A stretch of 64,000 nt of DNA from Paractinoplanes abujensis (GCF_014204895.1 NZ_JACHMF010000001.1:1116001-1180000); one strand, 5' to 3'; shown: positions 53,977-63,828, numbered from the stretch's first letter. A program made the numbers and translations. Notes: generated by a model not told the origin, from the sequence alone.

Positions 53977-54964
53977 ACTTCTCAGCGGCGGCCGCGAGGC
54001 TGCCGACCACACCGAGCTGCGGGTAGTCGGCCATCCAGTCGACGAAGTCGGGGTTGCGCTCCACGACCTCCTGATACGCCTCCTGGGCCATCTCCATCAG
54101 CTTGCCCGAGCTGTTGGCGGCCTGCGAATCCGGATGCCAGCCCAGCACGAGCCGCCACCGCAGCGGGGCCCCGCGCAGCGGCCGCGACGTCAGCCCGGCC
54201 GGTGGGCGGAACGTGCCCTGGCAGAGCGCGAGCGCCAAGCCCGACTCGACCATGTCGATGCATCCGCGGACGTCGCTCTCGAGCATGCGTCGCGGGGTGA
54301 AACCGGCCCGGGCGCAGGCGGCCGCGAAACAGTCGCCGAAGCAGCCGTCACCGGTGGCCGCCACCCACGACTCCGAGGCCAGCTCGGCCAGGTCGACATC
54401 GGCGTTCTTGCTGCCCGGATGGTCCTCGGGCATCAGCGCGCAGATGCCGTCGATGGCGATCGTCTGCCACACCAGCCCGTAGTCGGCCGACGGGAAGGCG
54501 TCGCCGCACACCCCGACCTGGGCGTAGTCGAGCTTGCCGGCCAGCACCATGTTGGCCAGGTCGTCCGTGTAGTAGGAGGCGTGCGTGGTGATCTGGGCGT
54601 CGGGCTGGGCCTGGGCGAGCCGGGACACCATGCCGCCGATGATCGGGCCGCCCAGGGCTCCGATCCGATAGCGGCTCATCGTGTCGAGGCCGCTCGCGCC
54701 GGCCAATCGGGCCGCCTCGTCCTGCAGGCCTTTCATGGCCGGCAGCAGCACCCGGGCCCGGGCGAGCACCAGCTCGCCGAGCGCCGTGGGCCGGGCGCCG
54801 CGACGGTCCCGCTCGAACAGCGGGCCGCCCAGGGTGCGTTCGATGCGCTGCAGCTGCGCGGTCAGGGCCGGCTGGGCCAGCCCCAGTTGCGAGGCCGCCT
54901 TGGTCACGCTGCCTGTCTCCGCGATGGCGCAGACCACCTTGAGATGCCGCAGCTCCAGGTTCAT
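53975..54964 (-). CDS. LysR-family transcriptional regulator
   Basis: 329 residues. The N-terminal helix-turn-helix (LRHLKVVCAIAETGSVTKAA, SQLGLAQPALTAQLQRIERT) is typical of LysR. The effector-binding domain begins near residue 90 (RYRIGALGGPIIGGMVSRLA), and a Cys-rich stretch follows (GDGCFGDCFAAACARAG). Its target is not obvious: the divergently placed gene, at 55065, is on the same strand, and the promoter region 54965-55064 is AT-richer than average. It could regulate itself or a distant locus. Confidence 0.9.
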   Translation of the reverse strand: MNLELRHLKVVCAIAETGSVTKAASQLGLAQPALTAQLQRIERTLGGPLFERDRRGARPTALGELVLARARVLLPAMKGLQDEAARLAGASGLDTMSRYRIGALGGPIIGGMVSRLAQAQPDAQITTHASYYTDDLANMVLAGKLDYAQVGVCGDAFPSADYGLVWQTIAIDGICALMPEDHPGSKNADVDLAELASESWVAATGDGCFGDCFAAACARAGFTPRRMLESDVRGCIDMVESGLALALCQGTFRPPAGLTSRPLRGAPLRWRLVLGWHPDSQAANSSGKLMEMAQEAYQEVVERNPDFVDWMADYPQLGVVGSLAAAAEK

Positions 54965-55064
54965 AACGTGACGTTAGGACCAACAAGACATCGAAGGCTA
55001 GACCTATAGACGGATGAAAGATCCCCCACATGTGACAAATCGGTTAACGAATCCGGTGATTTAC

Positions 55065-55652
55065 CTACAAATCCTTGGCGTACGTCGTGCGGCCGGTGAC
55101 AGCATCGCGCAGTTTGTCCACGACGGCGACGGCCGGGTCGACGACCTTGTTCCAGGGCGGCGTCGAAGGTGTGCCCGGGTGGGGACGGGTCGGCGCGGCC
55201 TCCTCGGCGGTCTCGAACCGGTTGCCGACCCGGATCAGATCCTCGATCGGCACCATCTGCACAAGAACGGGCAGCAACTCCTCGGCGTCGGCGTCCACGT
55301 GCCGCCGTACGGCATCGGAAACGTTTTTGATCGTCTCGGGGGAGCGGCTCTTCTGCAGTTGTTGCAAAGTGACCAACAGCTGGCGGTCCTCGGCCAGCTC
55401 GCGCGCGGCCAGCTCCTCGCCGCCCGGCACCGTCCGGCGTACGGCGGGGTAAAGGTATTGCTCCTCGGCGCTCAGATGCCGTGACAGCTCGGCGATCACG
55501 ACCCCGGCCAGGCGTTTGTCCTCGGGGTCGGCGGTGAGCCGGTCACACAGCTCGAGCAGCTCGCGGTGCTCCTCGGTGACCACGTCAACGACATTGCGCC
55601 CGGTGGTCTCGCCACCCACGGGCGGCAGCGGGGGAAGATTCAAGGAAGACAC
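55065..55652 (-). CDS. Hemerythrin (HHE) domain protein
   Basis: 195 residues. The hemerythrin-like helices carry likely metal ligands in VTEEHRELLELCD, ELSRHLSAEEQYLYPA and VRRHVDADAEELLP, the H...H-x-x-x-E...H-x-x-x-E spacing of HHE domains. The C-terminal about 50 residues are a Pro/Thr-rich tail (APTRPHPGTPSTPPWNKVVD). Such proteins bind di-iron and may sense or store oxygen or NO. GTG 55652 is chosen as the first sensible start; no strong ribosome site is seen (AAAGG about 9 nt upstream). Confidence 0.85.
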   Translation of the reverse strand: MSSLNLPPLPPVGGETTGRNVVDVVTEEHRELLELCDRLTADPEDKRLAGVVIAELSRHLSAEEQYLYPAVRRTVPGGEELAARELAEDRQLLVTLQQLQKSRSPETIKNVSDAVRRHVDADAEELLPVLVQMVPIEDLIRVGNRFETAEEAAPTRPHPGTPSTPPWNKVVDPAVAVVDKLRDAVTGRTTYAKDL

Positions 55653-55707
55653 GGGTCGGCCTTTACCCCGGGCGGTAGCTGTCACAAACCCCTGGTAAGA
55701 AGGGCAG

Positions 55708-57015
55708 ATGGAGACCACCCCCGCCGACGAGGTCGTGGGCATCTGCCGCGACCTGCTGCGCATCGACACCACCAACACCGGCGACCCGCGGACCACCGTG
55801 GGTGAACGCGTCGCGGCGGAATACGTCGCGGAGAAGCTGAGCGACGCCGGCATCGAGGTCGAGCTGCACGAGTCGGCCCCCACCCGGGCCAACCTGGTCG
55901 CCCGCATCCCCGGCGCCGACCGCAGCCGCGGGGCCCTGCTCGTGCACGGCCACCTCGACGTCGTGCCGGCCGACGCGAGCGAATGGTCGGTCGACCCCTT
56001 CTCGGGCGAGGAGAAGGACGGCTACCTCTGGGGCCGCGGCGCGATCGACATGAAGGACTTCGACGCGATGATGCTCGCCGTGGTCCGCGACTGGTCCCGC
56101 ACGGGTTACGTGCCCCCGCGCGACATCGTGCTCGCCTACACGGCCGACGAAGAGGCCGGCATGCAGTACGGCTCGCAGTGGCTGGTGGAGAACCACCGCG
56201 ACAAGTTCGACGGCTGCACCGAGGCGATCGGTGAGGTCGGTGGCTACTCCTACACGGTGAACGACGACCTGCGCCTCTACCTCGTGCAAACCGCCGAGAA
56301 GGGCCTGGACTGGCTGCGCGTGCACGCCACCGGCCGCCCCGGGCACGGCTCCTTCATCCACGACGACAACGCGGTCACCACCCTGGCCGAGGCCGTCGCG
56401 CGGGTCGGCCGGCACCGCTTCCCGACCGTGGTCACCCCGACCGTACGGGCGTTCCTCGAGCAGGTGGGGGACGCGCTGCAGATCGACATCGACCCGGAGA
56501 ACCCGGAAGTGGCGATCGCCAAGCTGGGCCCGATCGCCAACCTGATCGGCGCCACGATCCGCAACACCGCCAACCCCACCCGTCTCGAAGCCGGCTACAA
56601 GGACAACGTGATCCCGGGCCGGGCCTCGGCGACCATCGACTGCCGCACTCTTCCGGGTGAGGCCGACCGGTTCCTGGCCGAGCTCAAGGAGCTGATCGGG
56701 CCCGACGTCGAGATCGAGCACGTGCACCAGCAGCCGGCTGTGGAGACCGAGTTCGGTGGCGAGCTCGTCGACGCGATGGGGGCCGCGCTGCGCGCCGAGG
56801 ATCCGGGTGCGCGTACTGTGCCGTACCTGATGTCCGGGGGCACCGACGCGAAGGCCTTCTCGACGCTCGGCATCCGTTGCTTCGGGTTCGCCCCGCTGCG
56901 GCTTCCGGCCGACCTGAACTTCGCCTCGTTGTTCCACGGCATCGACGAGCGCGTCCCGGTGGAGGGACTAAAGTTCGGCGTGCGTGTGCTCGACCGTCTG
57001 CTCCGGAACAGCTGA
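55708..57015 (+). CDS. M20-family metallopeptidase
   Basis: 435 residues. Zinc-site motifs LLVHGHLDVVPAD and LWGRGAIDMKDFDAMML (bridging Asp) and the catalytic pair in YTADEEAGMQYG are intact. A dimerisation (lid) domain with GRPGHGSFIHDDNAVT follows, and the last zinc ligand is probably the His near FASLFHGIDERVP. It is an ArgE/DapE/carboxypeptidase-type amidohydrolase or dipeptidase; the substrate is uncertain. It is divergent from the hemerythrin gene and 21 bp ahead of the next gene, so probably co-transcribed with it. Confidence 0.9.
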   Translation: METTPADEVVGICRDLLRIDTTNTGDPRTTVGERVAAEYVAEKLSDAGIEVELHESAPTRANLVARIPGADRSRGALLVHGHLDVVPADASEWSVDPFSGEEKDGYLWGRGAIDMKDFDAMMLAVVRDWSRTGYVPPRDIVLAYTADEEAGMQYGSQWLVENHRDKFDGCTEAIGEVGGYSYTVNDDLRLYLVQTAEKGLDWLRVHATGRPGHGSFIHDDNAVTTLAEAVARVGRHRFPTVVTPTVRAFLEQVGDALQIDIDPENPEVAIAKLGPIANLIGATIRNTANPTRLEAGYKDNVIPGRASATIDCRTLPGEADRFLAELKELIGPDVEIEHVHQQPAVETEFGGELVDAMGAALRAEDPGARTVPYLMSGGTDAKAFSTLGIRCFGFAPLRLPADLNFASLFHGIDERVPVEGLKFGVRVLDRLLRNS

Positions 57016-57036
57016 CCTGCGGAAGGACCCAAACCG

Positions 57037-57717
57037 ATGACCGACCAGAACGCGGAACTCGACGCCGCCCTCGAGCGAGTGATCGAGGCCTCCCGGGCGC
57101 ATCTCGCGGCGGTCAAGGCGGCCGAGGGCCGTGTCGACGACGACGGCGTGTGGCAGGCCTACGTCGACTTGAACAACGCCTCTTTCGCGTACGACGAGAA
57201 GCTGCTCGACGCGTACGGGGAAGTCACGCCGTGGGACGTCGAGTCGATCGACCCCAACGAGGCCGACCAGCGCTTCGGCCTGGGCGTCGACGGCTTCGCG
57301 GCCGGTGACGGCGCCGACCCCTACCCGCAGGTGCTCTCGGTGCGCCAGCGCCGCGACTACCGGGTGCCCAGCGTGTCGGCCCTGCTGCGCCGGGCCGAGG
57401 ACGCCCGCCGCCAGTCGGTGCCGGAGGACGAGGACGCGGGCCCGGTCGAGAGCGTCGGCGAGGCCGTGCTCGAGCTGCTGCAGGCGGGCGACGGGTCGCT
57501 CTCCTCGCTCGACGTGCCCGAACTGGAGCCGCTCGACGGCCTGCTCACCGTCAGCGAGATCGCCACGCCGCTCGACCTCGACGAGTTCGAGGACTCCGAC
57601 GGCGACGGCCCGTTCGCGCCCAAGGAGGGCGACCTGCTGGTGGGCCGGCTCGACGAGCACCCGTTCCTGCCCGACGAGGACGAGCACGATCACGACCACG
57701 CCGGTCACCAGCACTGA
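57037..57717 (+). CDS. Acidic conserved protein with His-rich tail
   Basis: 226 residues. The N-terminal half is helical (AALERVIEASRAHLAAVKAA, VWQAYVDLNNASFAYDEKLL), with a conserved-looking GEVTPWDVESIDP. The C-terminal half is very acidic and ends DEHDHDHAGHQH, a possible metal-binding tail. The GGAAGGACC site precedes the ATG. Similar short acidic proteins are common downstream of M20 peptidase genes in actinomycetes as far as I recall, but no function is known to me. A strong terminator follows. Confidence 0.75.
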   Translation: MTDQNAELDAALERVIEASRAHLAAVKAAEGRVDDDGVWQAYVDLNNASFAYDEKLLDAYGEVTPWDVESIDPNEADQRFGLGVDGFAAGDGADPYPQVLSVRQRRDYRVPSVSALLRRAEDARRQSVPEDEDAGPVESVGEAVLELLQAGDGSLSSLDVPELEPLDGLLTVSEIATPLDLDEFEDSDGDGPFAPKEGDLLVGRLDEHPFLPDEDEHDHDHAGHQH

Positions 57718-57735
57718 GTCTCTTCATCTGTGACC

Positions 57736-57769
57736 GAAGAAGGCCCGTCCACCTGGACGGGCCTTCTTC
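57736..57769. terminator. Terminator after the acidic protein gene
   Basis: A perfect 15-bp stem: GAAGAAGGCCCGTCC and GGACGGGCCTTCTTC with a 4-nt ACCT loop. It lies between the acidic protein gene and the convergent DUF5703 gene. Confidence 0.92.
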
Positions 57770-57959
57770 AGTAGCTCAGCCCCGGCTGCGGGCTGGGCTG
57801 GATGCGCCGGCGGAGCATCACCTTGCGGCTGCCGTCGGCGAAGAGCTGCACCCGGGCTAGCTCCCACCCCGAGAACTCCGCCTGAATGGCGAGTCTCGCC
57901 GCCGCGGTCAACCGATCGACATTCGAGGGCAACCGCAGCGGCGCGTATTCGTAGTCCAT
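57768..57959 (-). CDS. DUF5703-family small protein
   Basis: 63 residues. MDYEYAPLRLPSNVDRLTAA, AEFSGWELARVQLFADGSRK and VMLRRRI match the small actinobacterial DUF5703 family as I remember it. The function is unknown. ATG 57959 is used; the frame stays open to 57995 without support. The 117-bp gap to the aldo/keto reductase shows nothing further. Confidence 0.85.
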   Translation of the reverse strand: MDYEYAPLRLPSNVDRLTAAARLAIQAEFSGWELARVQLFADGSRKVMLRRRIQPSPQPGLSY

Positions 57960-58076
57960 GCAAGCTAGAGTGCACCGCTTCGAGGCACCCGACAAGCATT
58001 GACGCCGGGTGCGCGGCCGCTGCGGTGACGATCACAGAACGGTGCCCGTCCGCCCGGCCGTCCGGGCCGGAACAGC

Positions 58077-59072
58077 TCAGTCCTCGCCGTCCGGGTAGCC
58101 GACCCCTTCGCGCTCGGGATAGCCGACGTCGATCGCCGACACGTCGTCCAGCGCGTGCGCGATCTCGATCGGCAGCACCAGCTCCTCGCTGAGCAGCGCG
58201 CCCTGCAGCTGCCCGGCCGTGCGGGCCCCCAGGATCGGGGCGGCCACGCCGGGGCGGTCGCGGATCCAGGCCAGCGCGACCTCGACCGGGGTCACGCCCA
58301 GCCCGGCCGAGGCGGTGACGACCGCTTGCACGATGCTGGAGCTGCGCGGCTCCAGGTAGGTCTGCACGAACGGGGCCAGATGCTCGGTGGCGGCCCGCGA
58401 GTCGAGCGGGCGGCCGTTGCGGTATTTGCCGGTGAGCACGCCCCGGCCCAGCGGCGACCAGGCCAGCACCCCGAAGCCCAGGGCCTGCGAGGCGGGCATC
58501 AACTCGCGCTCGATGCCCCGTTCGAGCAGCGAATACTCCATCTGGGCGGCCACGATCGGGGCCCGGCCCGGGTAGGCCGACTGCCAGGTCGCGGCGCGTG
58601 CCGCCTGCCAGGCCGCGAAGTTCGAGACGCCCACGTAACGCACGCGGCCGCTGTTCACGGCGTGGTCGAGGGCGGCCAGGGTCTCCTCCAGCGGGGTCTG
58701 CGGGTCGTTGCCGTGCACCTGCCACAGGTCGACGTAGTCGGTACCGAGCCGCCGCAGCGACGCGTCGAGCGAGCGCAGCAGGTTGCCGCGGGAGCCGTCG
58801 CGGCGGCGGTAACCGTGCGGGGTCAGACCGGCCTTGGTGGCGATCACCACCTCGTCGCGCGGCACGAGATGGTCGAGCAGTGAGCCGATCACCGACTCCG
58901 CGTCGCCGTCGCCGTACACGTCGGCCGTGTCGAGGAGCGTGCCACCGGCCTCGAGGAAGAGCTTGAGCTGCGCCGCCGCGTCGTCCGGGTCGGTGTCGCG
59001 GCCCCAGGTCATGGTGCCCAGAGCGAGCCGGGAGACCGCCAGCCCGCTTCGGCCTAGCGGTCGTTGCAGCAT
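58077..59072 (-). CDS. Aldo/keto reductase
   Basis: 331 residues. The N-terminus RPLGRSGLAVSRLALGTMTWG, the catalytic Asp and Tyr in LLDTADVYGDGDAES, Lys in VVIATKAG, the His in YVDLWQVHGNDPQTP and the NADPH segment LAWIRDRPGVAAPILGARTA are all present. It reduces aldehydes or ketones using NADPH. The C-terminal 20 or so residues repeat VGYPEREGVGYPDGED, a short tail not part of the fold. Divergent from the LLM oxidoreductase gene. Confidence 0.92.
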   Translation of the reverse strand: MLQRPLGRSGLAVSRLALGTMTWGRDTDPDDAAAQLKLFLEAGGTLLDTADVYGDGDAESVIGSLLDHLVPRDEVVIATKAGLTPHGYRRRDGSRGNLLRSLDASLRRLGTDYVDLWQVHGNDPQTPLEETLAALDHAVNSGRVRYVGVSNFAAWQAARAATWQSAYPGRAPIVAAQMEYSLLERGIERELMPASQALGFGVLAWSPLGRGVLTGKYRNGRPLDSRAATEHLAPFVQTYLEPRSSSIVQAVVTASAGLGVTPVEVALAWIRDRPGVAAPILGARTAGQLQGALLSEELVLPIEIAHALDDVSAIDVGYPEREGVGYPDGED

Positions 59073-59205
59073 GAGTGAACCTTATTCAGAGTCTGTCAAT
59101 AGCGAAATGCCGCTGCCCACGTCAACCCCGTCGGTTACCTGACCGAGATCACCTGGCGGAGGTCAGTAGGCTTCGGGGGACGTCGTCGTCAGTGGGAGGC
59201 AGATC

Positions 59206-60258
59206 GTGCGGCTCGGACTCAACCTGGGTTATCAGGCGGCGTGGACCACGCCCGCCGATCACTTGGCGATGGCGCAGGAGGCCGACCGGCTCGGCTACGC
59301 GGTGGTGTGGTCGGCCGAGGCGTACGGGTCCGACACGGTCAGCATGCTGGCCTGGATCGCCGGCCAGACGCAGCAGATCGACCTGGGCGCGGCGGTCATG
59401 CAGATCCCCGCCCGCACGCCCGCGATGACGGCCATGACCGCGGCCACGATCGACACGCTGTCCGGCGGCCGGTTCCGGCTGGGCCTGGGCGTCTCCGGCC
59501 CGCAGGTCTCCGAGGGGTGGCACGGCGTCCGTTTCGCCAAACCCCTTTCCCGTACGAGGGAGTACGTGGAGATCGTCAAGATGGCGATCGCCCGGCAACC
59601 CGTGTCCTATCAGGGCGAGCACCACACGTTGCCCCTGCCCGGCGGTCCCGGCAAGGCGTTGCGGCTCGGTTTCCGTCCGCCCCGCGAGGCCGTCCCGATC
59701 TACCTGGCCGCCGTCGGCCCCAAGAATCTGGAGCTCGCCGGTGAGATCGCCGACGGGTGGCTGGCGATCTTCTTCGCGCCCGACGCGGCGGGGGAGTATC
59801 TGCAGCACATCGAGCGGGGCCGGGCCAAGAAGGGCCTCGGGCTGACCGGCTTCGACGTGGCACCCAGCGTGCCGGTCGTGGTGGGCGACAACGTGGCCTG
59901 GTGCGCCGACGTCATCCGGCCCTACGCGTCGCTCTACGTCGGCGGCATGGGCAGCCGCGAACAGAACTTCTACAACCAGCTCGCCGTACGCATGGGTTAC
60001 GCCGACGCCGCGGCCAAGGTGCAGGATCTCTACCTCAGTGGTCAGAAGGCGGAGGCGGCCGAGGCCGTGCCGCAGGAGTTCATCGAGCGCACCTCGCTGC
60101 TGGGCAACAAGATCCAGATCAAGGAACGGATCAAGCAGTACGCCGCGGCGGGCGTGGGCACGCTCTCGATCAGCCCGTACGTCGGCGACCTGAAGAGCGG
60201 CCTCGACTCGCTGCGGATCGTTGCCGAGGCGTTCGACGAGTCCGGCGTGGCCGAGTAG
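59206..60258 (+). CDS. LLM-class F420-dependent oxidoreductase
   Basis: 350 residues with a GTG start. A bacterial luciferase-like fold is indicated by LGLNLGYQAAW, AQEADRLGYAVVWSAEAYGS, LGAAVMQIPARTPAMTAMTA and GGRFRLGLGVSGPQVSEGWHG, then YLAAVGPKNLELAGEIADGW. Actinobacterial members of this group use coenzyme F420. It overlaps the next gene by one base (TAGTG), forming the head of a gene run that ends at mshC. The substrate is unknown. Confidence 0.9.
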   Translation: MRLGLNLGYQAAWTTPADHLAMAQEADRLGYAVVWSAEAYGSDTVSMLAWIAGQTQQIDLGAAVMQIPARTPAMTAMTAATIDTLSGGRFRLGLGVSGPQVSEGWHGVRFAKPLSRTREYVEIVKMAIARQPVSYQGEHHTLPLPGGPGKALRLGFRPPREAVPIYLAAVGPKNLELAGEIADGWLAIFFAPDAAGEYLQHIERGRAKKGLGLTGFDVAPSVPVVVGDNVAWCADVIRPYASLYVGGMGSREQNFYNQLAVRMGYADAAAKVQDLYLSGQKAEAAEAVPQEFIERTSLLGNKIQIKERIKQYAAAGVGTLSISPYVGDLKSGLDSLRIVAEAFDESGVAE

Positions 60259-60941
60259 TGGCCACCGTTCTGCTGCTCCGGCACGGGCGCACCACGGCCA
60301 ACGCCACCGGCGAGCTGGCCGGCCGTCGCCCCGTGGAGCTCGACGACACCGGGCGTGCCCAGGCCACGCGGGCCGGCGAGCGGTTGCGCCCGCTGCCGCT
60401 GACCGCCGTGGTGACCAGCCCGCTGATCCGTTGCCGCACGACCGTCGAGCTGGCCCTGCCCGCGGCCGAGCCGGTGATCGACGAGGGCCTGACCGAGTGC
60501 GGTTACGGCGACTGGGAGGGCCGGCCGCTCAAGGAACTGGCCAAGGAGCCGTTGTGGCCGGTCGTGCAGCAGCACCCGAGCGCGGCGGTCTTCCCCGGCG
60601 GCGAGGCCATGGCGGCCATGTCGGCCCGCGCGGTGGCCACGATCCGCCGCTGGGACGCGCGGATCACGGAGTCGCACGGCCCCGACGCGCTCTGGCTGGC
60701 CTGCAGCCACGGCGATGTGATCAAGGCCATCGTGGCCGACGCGATGGGTCTGCACCTCGACCAGTTCCAGCGCATCGTGGCCGACCCGGCCTCGATCAGC
60801 GTGATCCGCTACACGCCGACCCGGCCCTTCCTCGTACGGCTGAACGACACGTCCGACCTGGCGTCGCTGATCCCGCCCCCGTCGCAGGACGGCGCCCGCT
60901 CCGACGCGGCCGTCGGCGGGGGTGCCGGAGCCGGGGCCTGA
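60258..60941 (+). CDS. Histidine phosphatase superfamily protein (MSMEG_4193-like)
   Basis: 227 residues with a GTG start overlapping the previous stop. The phosphoglycerate-mutase-like signature LLLRHGRTTANATGE holds the catalytic His. Arg and Glu contributors lie in TSPLIRCRTTVELA and GYGDWEGRPLKEL, and the second His is in WLACSHGDVIKA. The position before DUF3090, SCO1664-family and mshC genes matches a conserved actinobacterial neighbourhood. The substrate is not known. Confidence 0.9.
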   Translation: MATVLLLRHGRTTANATGELAGRRPVELDDTGRAQATRAGERLRPLPLTAVVTSPLIRCRTTVELALPAAEPVIDEGLTECGYGDWEGRPLKELAKEPLWPVVQQHPSAAVFPGGEAMAAMSARAVATIRRWDARITESHGPDALWLACSHGDVIKAIVADAMGLHLDQFQRIVADPASISVIRYTPTRPFLVRLNDTSDLASLIPPPSQDGARSDAAVGGGAGAGA

Positions 60942-61051
60942 CTTCCCTCTGTGACTGGTGAGTCACCGCATGTGGATGGGTGTTGCGCCCTCGGCGAACC
61001 CGGGCCGATCGGGATGCGCGGGGTGGTCCGGTCGTGGATAGGGTTGTCGGC

Positions 61052-61645
61052 ATGACCCACCAGGTGCACTCGTTCGAGCCGCCGGAGCGGTTCGTCGCCG
61101 GGACGGTGGGCGAGCCCGGCGACCGGACGTTCTTCCTCCAGGCGCGTGGCGGCGGCCGGGTCGTCAGCGTCGCGCTGGAGAAGGTCCAGGTGTCGCTGCT
61201 CGCCGAGAAGCTCGAGGAGCTGCTGACCGAGGCCAACAAGCGCTTCGGCGTCTCCCTGCCCGAGCTGCCGGTGCTGGCCACGCACGACAACGAGCCGCTC
61301 GACACCCCCGTCGACGAGGAGTTCCGGGTCGGCACGCTGGGCCTGGCCTTCGACGTCGACACGAGCACCGTGGTCATCGAGGCGATCGAGGCCGGCGAGA
61401 CCGAGGTCGAGATCGAGCTGGGCGACGACGAGCCCACCGTCACCGACGAGGACGACGACGAGGACGACGAGCCCGACGACGACCTCGACCGCCTCCGGGT
61501 GCGGCTGACCCCCGAGGCGACCCGCGCGTTCATCGACCGCGCGCGCCGTGTGGTGGCCGCCGGCCGGCCGCCCTGCCCGCTCTGCGGCCAGCCGCTCGAC
61601 CCGGCCGGTCACCTCTGCCCCCGGCACAACGGCTACCACCGGTGA
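61052..61645 (+). CDS. DUF3090-family protein
   Basis: 197 residues. The N-terminal part (HSFEPPERFVAGTVGEPGDR, TFFLQARGGGRVVSVALEK) matches DUF3090. An acidic stretch (DEDDDEDDEPDDDLD) precedes a short C-terminal module with CPLCGQPLDPAGHLCPRHNG, a probable Cys/His metal site. Its stop overlaps the next start (GTGA). The function is unknown, though the genomic link with SCO1664-type kinase-like genes and mshC is widespread in actinomycetes. Confidence 0.9.
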   Translation: MTHQVHSFEPPERFVAGTVGEPGDRTFFLQARGGGRVVSVALEKVQVSLLAEKLEELLTEANKRFGVSLPELPVLATHDNEPLDTPVDEEFRVGTLGLAFDVDTSTVVIEAIEAGETEVEIELGDDEPTVTDEDDDEDDEPDDDLDRLRVRLTPEATRAFIDRARRVVAAGRPPCPLCGQPLDPAGHLCPRHNGYHR

Positions 61646-62457
61646 CCACCGAGCCCGCCGCCGCGCTGGCCGAGGCCGACGCCCTCGTCCTGCTGCAACG
61701 GGGCCGGCTCGAGATCGAGGGCAGGCTGGTCGACGCCTCCAACACCACGCTGCGGGCCGAGATCACCCTCGACGGGCTGACCCGCCGCTGCGTCTACAAG
61801 CCGGTGCAGGGTGAACGCCCGCTGTGGGACTTCCCGGACGGCACGCTGGCCGGCCGCGAGGTCTCGGCCTACCTGGTCTCCCAGGCCACCGGGTGGGATC
61901 TGGTGCCGCCCACGATCCTGCGGGACGGCCCGCTCGGCTCGGGCGCCCTGCAGCTCTGGATCGACGAGCCGGAGACGGCCGAGTCGCTGATCGGCTTCGT
62001 CCCGGCGTGGGACGTGCCCGAGGGGTGGCTGCCGGTGGCCAACGCCCGCGACGAGGACGGCGACGCGTACGCGCTGGCCCACGCCGACGACCCCCGGCTG
62101 GCCCGGCTGGCCGTCTTCGACGCGGTCATCAACAACGCCGACCGCAAGGGCGGCCACGTGCTCTACCCGGCGACGGGTTCGATCCACGGGGTCGACCACG
62201 GCGTCAGCTTCCACGTGGAGAACAAACTGCGTACGGTGCTCTGGGGCTGGACCGGTCAGCAGCTGATCCCGGAGGCCTCCGACGTGCTCAACGGCCTGCT
62301 CAGCCGGCTCGACGGCCCGCTCGGCGCCGCCCTTGAGGAACACCTCACGATCACCGAGGTGCAGCACGTGCGCAAACGGACCCGGCGCCTGCTGCGGGGC
62401 GGCCGCTTCCCGAACCCGCCCGAGGACTGGCCCGCCATTCCCTGGCCGCCGGTCTGA
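61642..62457 (+). CDS. SCO1664-family PI3/4-kinase-like protein
   Basis: 271 residues. A protein-kinase/HipA-like core is suggested by [17 protein letters not shown] (the Lys of the ATP site), [20 protein letters not shown], the catalytic-loop-like [19 protein letters not shown] and the metal-binding [12 protein letters not shown]. It resembles the SCO1664 family found with DUF3090 and mshC. Whether it phosphorylates a protein or a small molecule is not known. GTG 61642 overlaps the DUF3090 stop by 4 nt. Confidence 0.88.
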   Translation: MTTEPAAALAEADALVLLQRGRLEIEGRLVDASNTTLRAEITLDGLTRRCVYKPVQGERPLWDFPDGTLAGREVSAYLVSQATGWDLVPPTILRDGPLGSGALQLWIDEPETAESLIGFVPAWDVPEGWLPVANARDEDGDAYALAHADDPRLARLAVFDAVINNADRKGGHVLYPATGSIHGVDHGVSFHVENKLRTVLWGWTGQQLIPEASDVLNGLLSRLDGPLGAALEEHLTITEVQHVRKRTRRLLRGGRFPNPPEDWPAIPWPPV

Positions 62458-62515
62458 CTGTCGTTTTAGCCACGCTCTCGGGCGTGTCTCAGGTGCCCTG
62501 GCTAGGCTCCTGACC

Positions 62516-63754
62516 ATGGATACCTGGACCGGGCACGACGTGCCGACCCTGCCGGGCGAGGCGCCGTCGCCGCGCCTTTACGACTCGGCCCGCCGCGAGG
62601 TCGCCGCCACAGCCCCCGGTTCCACCGCCACGATGTACGTCTGCGGCATCACGCCGTACGACGCGACCCACCTCGGGCACGCCGCCACCATGATCACGTT
62701 CGATCTGGTCAACCGGCTCTGGCGCGACGCCGGCCACGACGTCAACTACGTGCAGAACGTGACCGACATCGACGACCCGCTGCTCGAACGGGCCGAGCGC
62801 GACGGGGAGGACTGGATCGTCCTCGGCATGCGCGAGACGGCCCTGTTCCGCGAGGACATGGAGGCGTTGCGGATCATCCCGCCGGCGCATTACGTGGGCG
62901 CGGTCGAGTCCATCCCGGCGATCGTCGAGCACGTGCTCGAGCTGCTGGCCTCCGGCGCGGCGTACACGCTCGCCGACGGCACCGGCGACGTCTACTACTC
63001 GATTGCCGCGGCCCCCCGCTTCGGCTACGAGTCCAACCTGTCCCGCGACGAGATGCGGGTGCTCTCGGCCGAGCGGGGCGGAGACCCCGACCGCGAGGGC
63101 AAGCGCGACCCGCTCGACCCGCTGCTGTGGCGCGGCGCCCGCGACGGCGAGCCCGCGTGGGAGGGCGGCGACCTCGGCCCCGGCCGCCCCGGCTGGCACA
63201 TCGAGTGCACGACGATCGCCCTGGGCCGGCTGGGCGACACGATCGACGTGCAGGGCGGGGGCAGCGACCTGCTCTACCCGCACCACGAATGCTCGGCCGC
63301 GCACGCCGAGACGCTGACCGGGCAGGCGCCGTTCGCCGCGCACTACGTGCACGCGGGCATGATCGGGCTCGAGGGCGAGAAGATGTCGAAGTCCAAGGGC
63401 AACCTGGTCTTCGTGTCGCGGCTGCGCGCCGACGGGGTCGACCCGATGGCCGTGCGGCTGGGACTGCTCTCGGGCCACTACCGCAGCGACCGCGAGTGGA
63501 CCGACGACGTGCTCAAGACGGGGGAGGAGCGGCTCGCACGCTGGCGTTCGGCCGCCGCCGCCCCGGCCGGTCCGTCGGGGGACGGGCTGCTCTCCGCCGT
63601 ACGGGAGGCTCTGCACAACGACCTGGACTCGCCGGCGGCGCTGGCTGTGGTGGACGCGTGGGCCGAGGCCGCCCTCACGAATGTGGGAGAGGACGATCAG
63701 GCGCCCGCGCTGATGGCCCGTACGGTCGACGCCCTGCTCGGAATCCGCCTCTGA
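62516..63754 (+). CDS. mshC: L-cysteine:glucosaminyl-inositol ligase (mycothiol biosynthesis)
   Basis: 412 residues, the usual MshC length. Class I aminoacyl-tRNA-synthetase-like motifs are the HIGH-type [14 protein letters not shown] and KMSKSKGN. MshC-type features include [10 protein letters not shown] with a zinc-site Cys, and GWHIECTT and [10 protein letters not shown]. It joins cysteine to GlcN-Ins in mycothiol synthesis using ATP. This points to an actinomycete. ATG 62516 is chosen because [14 protein letters not shown] starts the family homology. Confidence 0.95.
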   Translation: MDTWTGHDVPTLPGEAPSPRLYDSARREVAATAPGSTATMYVCGITPYDATHLGHAATMITFDLVNRLWRDAGHDVNYVQNVTDIDDPLLERAERDGEDWIVLGMRETALFREDMEALRIIPPAHYVGAVESIPAIVEHVLELLASGAAYTLADGTGDVYYSIAAAPRFGYESNLSRDEMRVLSAERGGDPDREGKRDPLDPLLWRGARDGEPAWEGGDLGPGRPGWHIECTTIALGRLGDTIDVQGGGSDLLYPHHECSAAHAETLTGQAPFAAHYVHAGMIGLEGEKMSKSKGNLVFVSRLRADGVDPMAVRLGLLSGHYRSDREWTDDVLKTGEERLARWRSAAAAPAGPSGDGLLSAVREALHNDLDSPAALAVVDAWAEAALTNVGEDDQAPALMARTVDALLGIRL

Positions 63755-63828
63755 GCAGACTTCTGAGCGGACTTCTGCCACGGGCGACCCTAATGGTCCG
63801 TGCCGCGTTACGGACGGGTTTTCGAGTT

